Source: Aphanomyces cochlioides (Eukaryota; Oomycota; Saprolegniomycetes; Saprolegniales; Verrucalvaceae). From it: a DNA stretch of 64,000 bases. The position numbers and the translations under genes were made by a program. Every line of letters begins with the position of its first letter. Position 1 is the first letter of the stretch. The notes under the pieces were generated by a model. It did no database searches. It saw only the letters and a list, made by a program, of their open reading frames with translations, and was not told the DNA's origin. The stretch is taken from positions 2,294,001-2,358,000 of the forward strand of contig JAHQRK010000011.1 in NCBI GenBank assembly GCA_019828595.1, written 5' to 3'. Below are positions 21,983-34,200 of this stretch, in pieces.

Positions 21983-22497
21983 ACGTTAAGATCTGTCTTG
22001 TCGCTGGATAGCCTTACCTCATCGCGCCAAATTCAAAATGACTTGGACTTTCTCTTTTTCGATAATTGTTCCGGATAAAAGTCGAACAAATGTATCTTTA
22101 TCCGGATTCGAACACCATGTGACTGTACTAAGGAAGAGCATGAGAGTGAAAACATTGAGCGACAAAACCTGGAGTAACCCATGCTAGGGATAATCGAAGT
22201 GGTAGATCAATGCATAAATTATGGCAGCTGTAAGGCATCCAAAACTAGCAATGTCCTATGAAGACAGAAGGAGGGATAAATTCGGCTAGTCTGTCAATCA
22301 GTACAACACAGTAATTGCGAGGAATTGACAACGGTCTATTAGTATGTTGCGCATGGGATTTGACCAAACTTGGGCAATATATGTACAATTTAAGCGAAAC
22401 GCATGCTGGCTAATAACTCGACATGACTCAACACTTTTCGCTTTGAGAAATACATGTTCATTGTATTATGTTCCAGATATGCCTAAACAGTTTGCGA
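21983..22497. promoter_or_regulatory. ZMYND10 upstream region with two CCGGAT motifs
   Basis: 515 bp between the ZMYND10 start and the stop codon of the PARP gene. Copies of the TCCGGAT motif occur at about 22070-22077 (TCCGGATA) and 22098-22106 (TATCCGGAT), 88-124 bp before the ATG. Nothing else coding was recognised. Confidence 0.5.
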
Positions 22498-24847
22498 CTA
22501 GTTGAATTCGAAGTTCAAAGTTACAGCGTAGCGGAGTTTGACCTACAGTTCAATTCATCAGACAACATGACGTCATGATAGTTCTTACTTGCTCTGTTCG
22601 ATAAACCACGTATTCATTGTACAATAATGTGCCTTCAGCCGTAGTCGGCTGTAGAATTCCTTTGGGCATTTTGACGCCATCGCTTCTAGTTTATGTTGAT
22701 TAGAATTATTGGCCAACTGATCGTTCGTACGCGACAAAATGCGATTCCCTGGCTGGTTCCATGCGACCGAGTCCCTTTAAACTATGAAAATGCAGCTTTT
22801 CAAGAGCTTCGTATGAATATTCATCAGCGTCGAGAACTTCAATACTTTTTCCCAAGGCCACTTCACACAAAATAAGAACACCCTTCAAGAGCTCATGAGA
22901 TATTTCTTTCGGCAACAATACCTTGGTCTGCTTGGCATTAGCCCAACAGTAATTTGCCGATTTTGAGGCAACATCAGCAAAATATATCTAAGATACATCT
23001 CAATGAAAAGAAAGAAGTCATATCACGTACTCCTTTCCCGAACATGTAACCTGTTGAAGGTGCTTCCGGTGGAGCGATACGTAGACCTTTAGTTAAAATA
23101 CTTGCGATGTTGGATAAGCGCGATCCGTGCCAAAGAAGCTGGGTACATATATAACAACGTGTACTACTAGTGAAAAATTACCTGGTGATTGTCGATCGCA
23201 TTGAAAACTTCATTCATCTCAGTTGAGGTTTCGCTTGGCCTGAATTTTTTAAATCAGCCATTCTATCCTTGATAATACTGACCGGCTCAATTTGTGAATG
23301 GCCTCAACTTGCAATTTGTATTGTCGATGTGTTGGAGCATGAGTCGAGGCAATATATCTAGAGCTGTAAGTAACATCAACTTCCTCATTGATGCTTACTC
23401 TTCAATGCGCTGAAAGTCGGACGAAGTTGTATCGACATGTTCCATTTCAACACCGAGAGACGCATAGTGCGCATCAACAGGGTTCATGCCGATGTGGGTT
23501 TGCTGGGTATTGATGATCTTCTGGGTGACCTCAATGTCCGAGAGCACCTGCGAAGCAACAATGAGAATCTCCTTTCACTGAATCATACTCACTTCCAAGA
23601 GATCCAATTTGAGCTTCAGTTCAGAAATGGAATCGATCACTGGTGGTAAGTTCATGCCAAAATCATGAGGAACCAGCTACGCGACATTGATCAGTACAAC
23701 ATGATATCATAATGTGGTTGCATACCGTGTAAAAATCGCTTGTGAGCTCTTTCAACTGCGACTTGCATTTTGAAATCTCACTTCTCGAAGTGGTGCCAGA
23801 AGTATTTTTTATTCGTGTGGATCGACGAGTGGATCTCCCAGAGGAAGCAGGTGGGGAGGACGCTTTACGGGGGTCGTCCGTTTTGGCTCCTTGCAATTCT
23901 GCCAATTTTGACAAGACTTCGGAAATGCTATCGAGAATGCTGTATCCTTTCGCAATTTGTTGTTTGGACAATTTTCCTACGTTTTCAAAGTAATCTACCT
24001 ATAATTTGATCAAAATCGTACCCAAGGGCATGCGCTTTAGGTCCAAATGCATTTCAGCAACTTCTTGGGTGAGCAAATCCACATTGCAAATCATCTTTTT
24101 AAGGATAAGCCACAGATTTAACAAGCCATACCCACTTTGACAAAATTTTGAATAGAATGTTCGAGTTTAGAAGTCGGTACGGTCACATTGACGTTTGTTT
24201 CTGCTTTGGTCTCAGCTTCATCGTCTTCTGTGTAGTCGAGATCTAGGAACGAATCAGTCCACACTCAAGCATTACGATATGAACCGATCAACGTATATTT
24301 TCCTTTGATGGGGGCAAACGGTCCTTGTAGAGGCCATGGATTCTCTGTCTTGAGAGTAAATTTCGTGACAAAGAGCTCTTTTGCAGCATCCAGTGTAAAT
24401 GGTCCATGCAATTTGCGCTAGATCAATAGTATAACGTTTTAGAAAGCATAAAGGTTGTCGCACCTGGGGATTCTTTGCCCCAACACGGCCCCATTTAAAA
24501 AAGACAAATGCGCGATGGCCATCCTTGTTGTCCACGATGATTTGAATCATGTAAAACTTGTTGTGGCTACGATATGAGTCTGGTTATAAACAAATCCAGC
24601 ATGAATTGTGATTTGTACCCTTTGACACCATACGAAACATCCGTTTGGTTGAGCATGACAGACCATACAGTCCCGTCCTTCTCCTATGCACAAGTTTAAG
24701 CAAGTGCGAAGAAATGAGCCAGCGTACCTGAAGGACCGTGCCTTTGTCTTCCTTGCCAGAGAGGGGATCGACAACTCCCTAATCCATATACATTAGCGCT
24801 CGAAAGGTTGTTCCGCGTACTTTGCCGCGCCGAATGACTCTACTCAT
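22498..24847 (-). CDS. Poly(ADP-ribose) polymerase, PARP2/PARP3 type
   Basis: DNA-damage-activated ADP-ribosyltransferase. Roughly a dozen short exons reconstruct a full protein. The start is MSRVIRRGK at 24847, then a 42-nt intron, then [21 protein letters not shown] domain ([22 protein letters not shown]) comes almost at the N-terminus, so there is no zinc-finger or long basic region. Next is the helical regulatory domain ([20 protein letters not shown], then [22 protein letters not shown]). The catalytic domain follows: [22 protein letters not shown] (His), [33 protein letters not shown] (Tyr) and LYNEYVVY (Glu). The H-Y-E triad is intact, so chain elongation is expected. The last exon reads [15 protein letters not shown] serine/basic-rich linker ([14 protein letters not shown]) lies in the regulatory domain. 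Exon borders are partly approximate. Confidence 0.9.
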
Positions 24848-25385
24848 TCTGCACTTTCCCGCGTTTTGTTTAATTTCAAAATGCCGTTTCAAGATGAAAT
24901 TGAACGATTAATTTAAACGGTCTTTAATAAAGTTATTGCGTTAAACTCCGTTCGCTGGCGTGTGTTTCATCGTTCTCGACACCAAGTGATTCTCATCGAT
25001 GTAGAGTCGATGTGTTGCAATGTAGTTAAGTACTATCTCATCATGGGCATTGATCATTTAAGATGGCACACAATTCTATGACAACGTGAAGGCCTTGACC
25101 AACAAACTCTCGAGTGGACAATACGCCCCTGCCACCCTCAAGACAGATCAACTTCCTCTCAGACACCGTAATAGTGTTTGATTCTTGAAGCAAAGGAATG
25201 ATGAGGGTAACTGCCGCTTTACTGACTGACCATTTGTAGTGGCGGTACAATGTACAATCACTTCTGAAGAGATTTAAGCTTTTGGCATCAAACGAGGTGC
25301 GAAGTGTGATTTCACTTATCACTTTGATTTAATTGGTAAATTACTTGGTTTTATGTTTAAGCATAAGGTTTGATGACCATCACTT
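24848..25385. other. Intergenic, PARP to KIX gene
   Basis: 538 bp. A 93-codon frame on the - strand (25041-25322) has no ATG, no domain I recognise and no clear splice partners. It could be an exon remnant. The rest is AT-rich. No motif cluster was seen. Confidence 0.4.
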
Positions 25386-26378
25386 TCATGATTTGCCCAT
25401 CACTTGCATTTGAGGTGTTGGGATGACCATGGCAACGGCAGAAGTTTTGGTGGACTGCGTTTGACTCAATCTTGCGTACAGAGGCTTGACGACCGTCGTG
25501 ATGTATCGCTCGATCTTCTTAGTATCGATTTGATCACTGTTGGACGCAAGAGCTCGCAATATGTGTTTCATTCCTTGAAGAGATTTCTCCAGCTTTGTTT
25601 TCGATGCTGGCGACATCGCCGTTTGCATGTTGGACCTGCTCAAGATATTTTCAACCACCACAATAGTCTTTTGCACTGTGTTTGTATGCTGATCCCGCAG
25701 AAGAGCAAATGCCCTCTTGGCTTCATTCATTACCTTTTGATTGAAATGATTTGTTGGTGAGTGGGTGACTCCAGACATATTAACTTCATCGTGCAACCCA
25801 GAATTACTGATCTGGCATGAACTTGGTGCTGAACTTGAATCTTCAGAAGTGAAACACTGAAGATGACGTTGGATCACGAGTTTCTGTTGGGACAAGTGAT
25901 CTTGGTCGAGTTGTAGCAGAGCCAATTCATGACGATAAGTCAATTCTGCGAGTTCCCAGCGCTGGATGTCCCATGACACCTCCCTTTCATACAGATTGGC
26001 GACGATTTGGTTGCGTTCGGTCAATTGGGATTGATGCAAATTCTCGATGGCAGTTTGTTGCTTTAGATTTAGATCAGCCATCTCTTGATTGAACTGCTTT
26101 TCCATCGTAGTCCACGGCGATTGAGAGGTCGTGTTTGATGTACTATTTGAGGCCAGTTGTTGCTGAAGATTTTGGAGTTTTGTCTGAATGAGATGGTTGT
26201 AATCCCATAGGTTCTTCGCTTGAATCCAAACAGTATTTTCATACTTGGACGCGCTTTGCCACACTTTGGCCGTATCGTCTTCACTTGCGACACGCAAGAG
26301 CACTTGGCATAACTGCATGATCATTGACTGGCGGTCTTCTTGTCGGCATGTGAGGCGCCAATTCGAAGCATCGATCAT
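25386..26378 (-). CDS. KIX-domain protein, possible Mediator tail (MED15-like) or coactivator
   Basis: 330 aa from the ATG at 26378; the frame is open further upstream but only to a GTG. Residues about 1-80 fit a KIX domain, the three-helix fold that binds transcription activators: NWRLTCRQEDRQSMIMQL, then KVWQSASKYENTVWIQAKN and LWDYNHLIQTKLQNLQQQL. A Gln-rich coiled-coil region follows (about 85-200), then a Ser-rich linker and a helical C-terminus (VMNEAKRAFALLRDQ, SKTKLEKSLQGMKHILRAL). KIX plus Gln-rich coils recalls MED15 or other coactivators, but the family cannot be fixed by eye. Nuclear function is inferred. Its 5' region is shared with the divergent lipase gene. Confidence 0.65.
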   Translation of the reverse strand: MIDASNWRLTCRQEDRQSMIMQLCQVLLRVASEDDTAKVWQSASKYENTVWIQAKNLWDYNHLIQTKLQNLQQQLASNSTSNTTSQSPWTTMEKQFNQEMADLNLKQQTAIENLHQSQLTERNQIVANLYEREVSWDIQRWELAELTYRHELALLQLDQDHLSQQKLVIQRHLQCFTSEDSSSAPSSCQISNSGLHDEVNMSGVTHSPTNHFNQKVMNEAKRAFALLRDQHTNTVQKTIVVVENILSRSNMQTAMSPASKTKLEKSLQGMKHILRALASNSDQIDTKKIERYITTVVKPLYARLSQTQSTKTSAVAMVIPTPQMQVMGKS

Positions 26379-27136
26379 GTTCGCTTGCGTACTTGGAGGC
26401 GAAAGGAAAAGTGACCAAATTGCAAAAAGAAAGGGGTCGTCCACAATATAAACTATTACAGGTTTTTCAAAACAATGAAAAAATCCTTACAATTGTTTCT
26501 AAAAGTGTTTGCTTGAGGCATCTTGCAAATTTCTTCAATTCTAGAGACCACGGTGGGCTCACCGTGCGAAGAGGGATATCTTTTGTTAACAGCTTTATAA
26601 AAAACGCTGACGAAACACTGAAAAGGAAGAAGCCATGGCATCCCCTCCGCATGGAATCTAATGGCAGTCATGAGATACAGCCATGAGAGCCCTCGATTGG
26701 GATTGTTAAACTATTCATGCATTTGGACTCATGGCCAAATTCACTGTCAATCCATGCCAACTTTGATTACAATCATCATTTGTCTCTCTCGAGAACTACA
26801 GTACTGTATTCGCCAGTCGAATGCACCTCCCTTTGCTCATGCGGTCAATTGGCCACGTGAGATCTGCCCAGTCTAGTAATTTGTGAAAGCCTCTTGAATT
26901 GATCAATGTCCCCCAGTAGAATCTTGTCTTTGTTCTTCGGCAACAAGACTACCTGTGAACATTTATATATTTATCCACCTCATTGACGTTTCTCCAGTTC
27001 CGGATAGTCAATTTATCCGGATAGTGTTTTGATATCATCCGGGTAATATCTGTTTTATATCCGGATGCTGACAATAAATTTCTATTTTGAGCTCTGTCGG
27101 TTGCTGCCCTCTGCCGACAAGGCAGCAGTCAAGAAG
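26379..27136. promoter_or_regulatory. Divergent region with a cluster of CCGGAT palindromes
   Basis: 758 bp between the KIX gene and the lipase gene. Four related motifs lie in 68 bp just before the lipase: TCCGGAT at 26999-27005, the perfect palindrome TATCCGGATA at 27014-27023, a variant ATCCGGG at about 27037-27043, and ATCCGGAT at 27059-27066. They are 70-138 bp before the ATG at 27137, a position that suits a transcription-factor site. No gene was seen. Confidence 0.6.
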
Positions 27137-29434
27137 ATGCCAGCGCTGGTTTTGTTTGGTCGCCGCAGCCGCGTCGGAAGCGATGATTTCTTCTGCCCGG
27201 CTCTCGTCCAGCTCATTTTCCAGATCCCATTTGTCGTGATCTGCGTCATCTTCCTCGCAACGTCGCGCTCGTGCTCAACCATGCAGCTGCACAACATGAG
27301 TGGTTTCGCCTTCTGGTACAATCTGCTCTCAATTCCGTTGTATATCTTCCTCATATTCATAAATGTGCTCGAACTTCACGTGGCATCTCAAGGCACGATC
27401 GTGAGTCACGAAAGCCGCGTGCTGATGAAGCCCTTGCTGGTTGTCCATTTTGCATGGGCGATTGTGATGCTTGCAGCCAGCACTGGTGGTCTAGTCGTGT
27501 ACTATCAAGGGATGATTTGCTACCCCGATGGAAATTACGTTTTGGTACTAGTACGACTGATATTGCACCTCTAACTCTTTTGCCTAGATTGTCGCACTTG
27601 GCTTTCTCTGCAATGTCCTTGGCATGAATCTCTTTGCGTGCCTCGTTATTGGCGGCACTCCAGTCCAGCAACGACGCAAGGTTTCGGAGGATCCGGTCTC
27701 GCATGTCGACGACCCTGAAAACCACACTCTTCTTTATGGCAATCCGTTTCCTCCTTTAATTTGTGACACGTCGTCCGTAGGCCCGACGGATCCGACACTT
27801 CCCAACAGCGATATCTACATTCCCCACGAGCAAAGATGGGAGCAGAATTGCCATCGATGCTGTGCTTGCGTTCGTTGCTGCACGTGTAATCTCTTTGGTG
27901 GTAGCGGCACTCAGAACGATGCCATGTCTGTCGTCGCGTCGGTCTTTGCGCGCTTCTTCTATGGATCGCCCGACTTGGTCTTTTCAGACATCATTGCCGG
28001 ATTTGTTCTTTTGGGCGCCGTGCAGTATCACGAGAAGAATACGGCTAAGTTGAGCGAGATTCGTCAGAATGCCAATGGAGATGTCTCGATCGCGATTGAC
28101 AAACCCAAAGAAGAGGGAGCGTCAGAGCCAAAAGATCCGTTGCTTGTCGCATCAGTCACGGAATTGGCGCATTTCTCCAAGTATGCGATTGGCATTTACG
28201 GCTGGATGCTCTTCGTGTGGTCTCATCCTTGGAAAGGTGCCCCGCAGCTTCTCTTCTCATGCATCAAACGGCGCCGTAAATATATTCACGGTGACAATTG
28301 GCTCCATTTGCATCAAGCAGCACTTCAGATCGAGACAGGTCTGGCAGCGCATGATATAATCTATGCGAGTTTCCACAACAATGTGTGCAAACCTGCGTTT
28401 TGCATCGTCTTGGACCATGCCAAGAGGACAGTGGTTGTAGCTATCCGTGGCACGTTATCTCTCGAAGACTGTTTGACCGATGTGATTGCCTATGGTGTGT
28501 CATTGAATGACGTGGCACAGCGGTATGGCTGCGAAGGTCAAGGAGCGTTTGCCCACCAAGTAGGCCGAAATCTCGTATCTTAATCTATGGCTACGCTGTG
28601 CTAGGGCATGCTTCAATGCGCTGTGTGGCTCATGAGCGAACTGACGTCGCTGCGTGTACTCGACATGCTGTTCGATCCTTCAACGCCGCCTCTCAAGAAT
28701 CCAGCCGTGAATGAATCCGTGCCAGGTGCCTATCACGACTATGGCTTGACAATCACGGGTCACTCGCTTGGCGCTGGCACAGCCGCGTTGCTTGCCATCA
28801 TGTTGCGACCCAAATTCCCTGCTTTGAAGTGTTTGGCCTTCAGTCCACCTGGATGCCTCATGTCGCCTGAACTGGCCAAGTCGAGTTCATCATTCATAAC
28901 GTCAGTTGTTCTTGGCAAAGATATCATTGCACGCGCGTCGCTCTTGTCGTTCCAAGCGCTACGAGATGAAGTTTTGAGCTTGATAGGACGGAGTAAAGTG
29001 AGCAAGGCATCCATCATGCGCCAGGCTCTCTCATGGCGTCACCCTGACGAGCTTTTGCATCCCACGGAACAAGAAGTCGCGCATACAGCTTTTACAACTC
29101 AATTAGTGAACTACCGCACGATGCTCCGACGCATTCAGGCCCACGAACCCATCCACGAGGTACATAAACATTGTCGATATGTCTCTGATTCAGGTAGATG
29201 TGGATGCCAGGCCGCATCATCCATCTCAAGCGCACCATACGATCTCATAAGCGAGGATTTTGCATGTGCTGCCGACCGGGGACGGGAATACTTTGCACCC
29301 CACGGACGCATTACGAGTATGCATGGTCGGACCAGACACAGTTTCTCAAAGTTTACGTGGCGCGGACGATGCTTGACGATCATTTTCCCGATAAAGTTCA
29401 CGCCGTGCTGCAAGATGTTGCAAATCTTGGTTGA
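27137..29434 (+). CDS. sn-1-specific diacylglycerol lipase (DAGL-like)
   Basis: Hydrolyses diacylglycerol at the plasma membrane to 2-acylglycerol and fatty acid. Four exons (27137-27544, 27588-28559, 28605-29159, 29198-29434) with introns of 38-45 nt encode 723 aa. The first ~210 residues hold four transmembrane helices (for example LVQLIFQIPFVVICVIFL, FWYNLLSIPLYIFLIFI and LGFLCNVLGMNLFACLVIG), a hallmark of DAGL-alpha and -beta. The class 3 lipase domain has VVVAIRGTLSLEDCLTDV, the nucleophile elbow GHSLGAG (serine near residue 514) and LGKDIIAR after the acid strand. The C-terminal exon carries WMPGRIIHLKR and VARTMLDDHFPD, as in DAGL. The ATG at 27137 is preferred over one at 27065, since MPALVLFGRRSR leads straight into the first helix. 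The stop is 14 bp from the convergent PP2C stop. Confidence 0.92.
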
Positions 29435-29448
29435 TATATATGTATAAT

Positions 29449-30601
29449 TTAGCATTTCGGTGGCGATATCACGGACGAGACGGTCGATTCGGCGTATTGA
29501 GACACGATGAGCTCGGGATGAGAGGAATAGAACGGGAGATCCACAACGAGCACCGTCACGTTGTCTTGTGATCCTTTTTGCATCGCATATTTGCACAACG
29601 TCGACGCTGCGGCTTGAGCCGATGGACTCCGACATGCTATTTTTGCGGCTTTCGCGTTGGAAATGACATCCCACAAGCCATCACATGCTAGAATCAAGTA
29701 CTTGTCCGTGGGGCCAAGCGGATGGGTCACAATATCTGGGTCTGCAGTGAGGGGAGGCTTCATCGTAGCGTCGCCAATAGCTCGTGTCATACTCAGTATG
29801 CCATCCACACGTGGCACGTCCACCATACGATTAAACGGCCAAGTATTTAACGCAAACCCCGGCGGTCGATTGCCACAGAAAAGACCCGTGACTTTGCCGC
29901 CTTTGGCTTCAATTCGCTCTCGCTCGGAAGGAACTTCAGGCTTGTGATCTAATCCAGATGAGCCCACGAATTAGATTCAAATCGTACCTTTAGAAAGAGG
30001 CACGGCTTTGGTTTTGCCACGGGAGTCCATTTGACACAGCACTGCTCTGGAATCACCCACATTGGCGACATAAACATGATCGTCGCGAATCATCGCGATA
30101 ACTAATGTCGTGCCATCTTCGATGCCACACAATGGAAATTTCTTGTTGCCGTTCGCTTTGCCAAACCGAAGCTGCGCCGCTGAAAACTCACAAAACTCGG
30201 CATCTACACATACAGTACATGATCCCCTCGCGCCAGCAGTCAGTACCTAGTTCCAAAATTGCCTGTCGGATGACCGGCACCAATGTGCCTTCCGACGCCT
30301 CCGTCACAGACGACGGGACGTATTTTTGCAATCGATCATGAATCCTCTTGAATGTAAACTCTGCACAATAACGGGATGCTCTATCACCGCCATGGCCATC
30401 AAATACGCCAAAACATCCATCTTCGTAGCCGTTGCCAGAGCCCGTGAATCCGTTCAATGTGAGCCGTTCGCCACGGAATGCGCCAATATAGTAGGCATCC
30501 TACAGAAAGCCCTGGTTAGTCATTTGCAAGTCATTATCTTGTACCTCTTGTGTCTGCTTGGGTCCCTTCTCTGTGGCTATGCCATACGGGAGCTTATTCA
30601 T
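29449..30601 (-). CDS. PP2C-family (PPM) protein serine/threonine phosphatase
   Basis: Mn/Mg-dependent phosphatase of 341 aa in four exons (30545-30601, 30247-30499, 29988-30203, 29449-29948; introns 39-45 nt). The order of PPM motifs is complete: EDAYYIGAF across the first splice, FGVFDGHGGDRAS (metal-binding DGHGG), VANVGDSRAVL, LSKDHKPEVPSE, GILSMTRAIGD, ILACDGLWDVISN (metal-binding DG) and GSQDNVTVLVV. All metal-ligand aspartates expected for activity are present. There is no targeting peptide or membrane segment, so it is likely cytosolic or nuclear. It ends 14 bp from the lipase stop and starts opposite the KNL2 gene with 633 bp between. The ATG at 30601 follows a short leader frame. 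Confidence 0.93.
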
Positions 30602-31234
30602 CCAACCTTGTCTTGTAGAAATAACGAATGCGCCGATTGTACGGGCAACATCGTCCGGATGGCGTTCGGATAATTACACAGTAGTACCGCCAAACAATAC
30701 ATGGGTGCTTTACTTTATTCAAATGCGAGAAAAACACGCACCCGAGAAGATTCATTACATATCCGGATAACACCAAACATCACTACGCCCATCTTGTCGC
30801 GCTCATCTATTTGATCGGCAACGCCACAACAGCTACGGTGCAATGTGTAGTAAGCTGTTTTCTTTTTCATGTGAGTGAAGGAGCTTTGCCGTGAAAGGGT
30901 GCGTCTTTCGAGAAACGTACCAAGTTATAATCCGAATAAAATTTATCCGGATTTCCGTCATCAAGAACCCTTGAGTCCAGAATGCCACATGAGCTTTTGA
31001 GCCAGCATGTTGAATAACGTGACAACAACCTCGCTGGATCTAGTTTTCTTTGCATAAGATCAGCTTGCCTCCATGTGGAGCATCTGCATGTGCCATACCA
31101 TGTGGACATGGCCATGTCCACAAAAATCCGGATAAACTTTTGGAATGACACAAAGTTATCCGGATCATATTTTCGGATGTTGTTTTAAATTTTCCGGATA
31201 ATCGACCAGAGAAAGGCTTGCAAGCATCGAGCCG
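30602..31234. promoter_or_regulatory. Bidirectional promoter region with six CCGGAT motifs
   Basis: 633 bp between the divergent starts of PP2C and KNL2. Motif copies are TCCGGAT at 30654-30660, the perfect palindrome TATCCGGATA at 30759-30768, TATCCGGAT at 30944-30952, ATCCGGATA at 31126-31134, TATCCGGAT at 31157-31165 and TCCGGATA at 31193-31200. This is the densest set in the window. A repeated CATGTGGACATGGCCATG-type palindromic stretch also occurs near 31098-31119. Confidence 0.6.
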
Positions 31235-34200
31235 ATGGATTCCGACGCGTCAAGTAACCTGAATGTGATGCAAAATGGCGTTGTTTTCCGCATGCGACCT
31301 GCTACATCCATGTGGAGTAGCCCTGCACCAACCCTGGTTCCAAAGAATTTGGTTGAGAATGTGGCAAGCGTGACTGAGAAGCCAGCGAGTGAGACAGGCA
31401 CGACGAGTACATCCCAGCCTCCATTGTCGAGTCGGGAAGCATTCAATGCGTTATGTCAAAAGAGCCCCATGCCTAAAATTCTTCGTGCTAAAGTGCAACA
31501 GGCGACAGCGAATGGAATGTCGCCCGCAACTGCCCAAACACCTGTGGCATTGACACCAGTAGGGCAGCGACGACGATACGTATTTCGCCCTGCTGCTAGT
31601 CCAGCGCCATCCATCACGACCAGTGTTGAATCTCAAACCACATCCGCCTCTTCTACGGACGTTCTGCCACCCAAGACGAGCAGTGCAACAACGATTCAGC
31701 CATTGACTTCAATTTCGATGCCTGGTTTCGTGACACCAACAAAACCTCCTCGAACCGATCAAAACACGTCAATATCAAAGAATCACGTAATCCCAGCAAA
31801 GCCACCTACTCCTCTCCGATTCCCAGTGTCTTCGACGTGTGGTAACACACAGCGACCAGAACCTGGAATGATCGTCAGCAAGGCACAAAACTCTCAAATT
31901 CGTACACCTGTCAAGTCAACTTCCACGAATAGCCCTTTCAGTGTGCCTTCCTCATCACCTCGTTCTCCAGTTCGAAGTGATAAACAGGTCAAAACACGGC
32001 TCTCATTCGATCCAGACGAAGAAACGTCTTTACAAAAGAAAGAACATGTTCAGCAATCAACAACTGATGCATCATTGATGGTGAATCCTAACGAAGCGAA
32101 GTCATTGGCAACCCATGTTTCTGTATCAGTTGATGGTCATGGAGATGAGGCCAGATCCATGTCTACTGCACCCAGCGTAATTGATGTAGCAAACTCCCCA
32201 GAGCCACCGACTGAAAACTCTTTCTTAAAACTGTCCAAGAAAATGCCATCTTCTAAACAAATAGAAGTGACACCAGTGAAAAAGACCAAGGGGTCACCCG
32301 ACGTTCAGCAAGAGAGTAAACACAACTCCAACAATGAACCGCTGAAGGCACCATCCCAGGAGACTCGAACTATGGTGATGCCTGGGTCAATTAACGAGGC
32401 GCATGAAGAACTTGCATCAAGAAAGGAAAATATATCCGTCTTAAAACCAAGCAAGGCCAAAATTACCACGCCACAACGCCCATCGACAACGCCAACTAAA
32501 ATCAAGAAATCACCTGGAAGCATTGCTGCTAGAAAAAACAAACCAGCTACCCCTGCTTCATCGTCCAAGGTTTCAAAACTCACCAAAGTTGTTGCTCCTC
32601 CAGTTGATACGAATCGCGAAGTCAAACTTCCATCGCCACCTAAAGAATTGCCAGAAAAATCTTTCTTGTCTACACAGTTTCCTCGTAAGTACTCGCGATA
32701 TATTTGCAAGCTTACATATAGTAGTGTCATCACCTTCCACTCCTCGGGGTAAAGTAGCTTTGAAAAAGAGAGGTAGACAATCACAAAGCGAAGACGAGCT
32801 CACCCCGACGAAATTGCGCCGTCTTGAACAGCTTCATGAGACAGAAGTAACGAAAAGTGTCTCTGTTCGACGTGATCTCGAAAAGAAAGGACAAGCCAAA
32901 CATGGCAAGGACTCAATAAAGAGCCCCGCTGGCAAACCTGAGCTCCCAACAAGCACGTCGTCACTACGTGATGCGAGGTCAACGCCCGATAAGTCACAGA
33001 CAAGAGGGGTGTCTGCGGGAAAGCAAATGTATTCATTGGAAGAAGTGTCCGACGGTAGTCCATGGAAAAATTCTCCAATGAAAGCTCCTACGCCATCGCG
33101 TGAAAGACAAATGAACAAAAAATCATTTACACCCACTCAAGAGGAAGAAGTGGCAAAATATTTGTCGTTCGATGAAGGTAACAATGGAAATACTGAGCAC
33201 AACTCATATGTGTTCTAGATGATGATGATGGTGCAGAAAGGAATACACTGGCCTTGCGCAAATGGTATGTTGTATGGCCAATTCCTGAGAAGAACGGTTC
33301 CATGAGACTGGTACTATTGTTTGCACACACAATGTTACTGAATGTTTGGCGTAGATAATTCGAGGGCTAATGGGAAGCACGAAAGCGTCACATGAATTGC
33401 TTCGAATGAAGGGACCACGTCAGTTTATTTCGACCAAGGAAAAGGCAATCACATTAATTGGAAACATGGATGAGGACAAGTGCATATCCCAAGGCATGCC
33501 TCAGCGGTTCATTAATTACTTTGCTCAAGGCATTCCTGCCGGCTGGATGAACAAGGTATTGGTACAAATCAAGAAGATGACTCCAACGAAAACAATTGCA
33601 TCGTTGAGTGCATTTCTTGACTCTGCCAGTGAGAAAGAAGACCAAATGTATATATTCATTCGTGTAGATATTGTTCTCAGCTGTGTCGTAGTGAGGAGGA
33701 AGAGAAATCTTTGTCCGATGCGAGGTTCCGTTGCAAACTCTTTGAAAATACTTACTCTGTTGTAGTGTTGATATCGACAGAATTTCTGCAAGGTCTGCTG
33801 CAGTTTCAGTGGGCAGAAAACTGGTATGACAAGATATTTGGCTTATGTAAGATATATTCTCAGACCCCCAAGAAAAGATTGTCATATGATTTTATGTCCG
33901 AGTCATCAGTACATGTACGTTATACAATTGTCCAATGTCTCATGGAGTTGATTAGATCCAGTCCCCAAAACAAGTATGTTGAACGCCTCCTGTATCACCC
34001 AACGTTGCAAAATGTAGTTTGGAACTCCAACTAAACGAGTTGTACCAATTGGGCCTTCCGCAAGATCGCCCGCTGTTTCAGTAAGGCGGAAGCAGGTAGA
34101 AAATACCTTCAGCTTTTTAATTAAGCCTTGTCACTGATTAGGACCTGGAATCACCGAAAGTCGTAGGGAACAAAATTTCGTCTGACAACCAATTCTTCTT

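Noticed and set aside
25041..25322. A 93-codon frame on the - strand between PARP and the KIX gene
   Set aside because: No ATG, no recognised domain and no clear exon partners.
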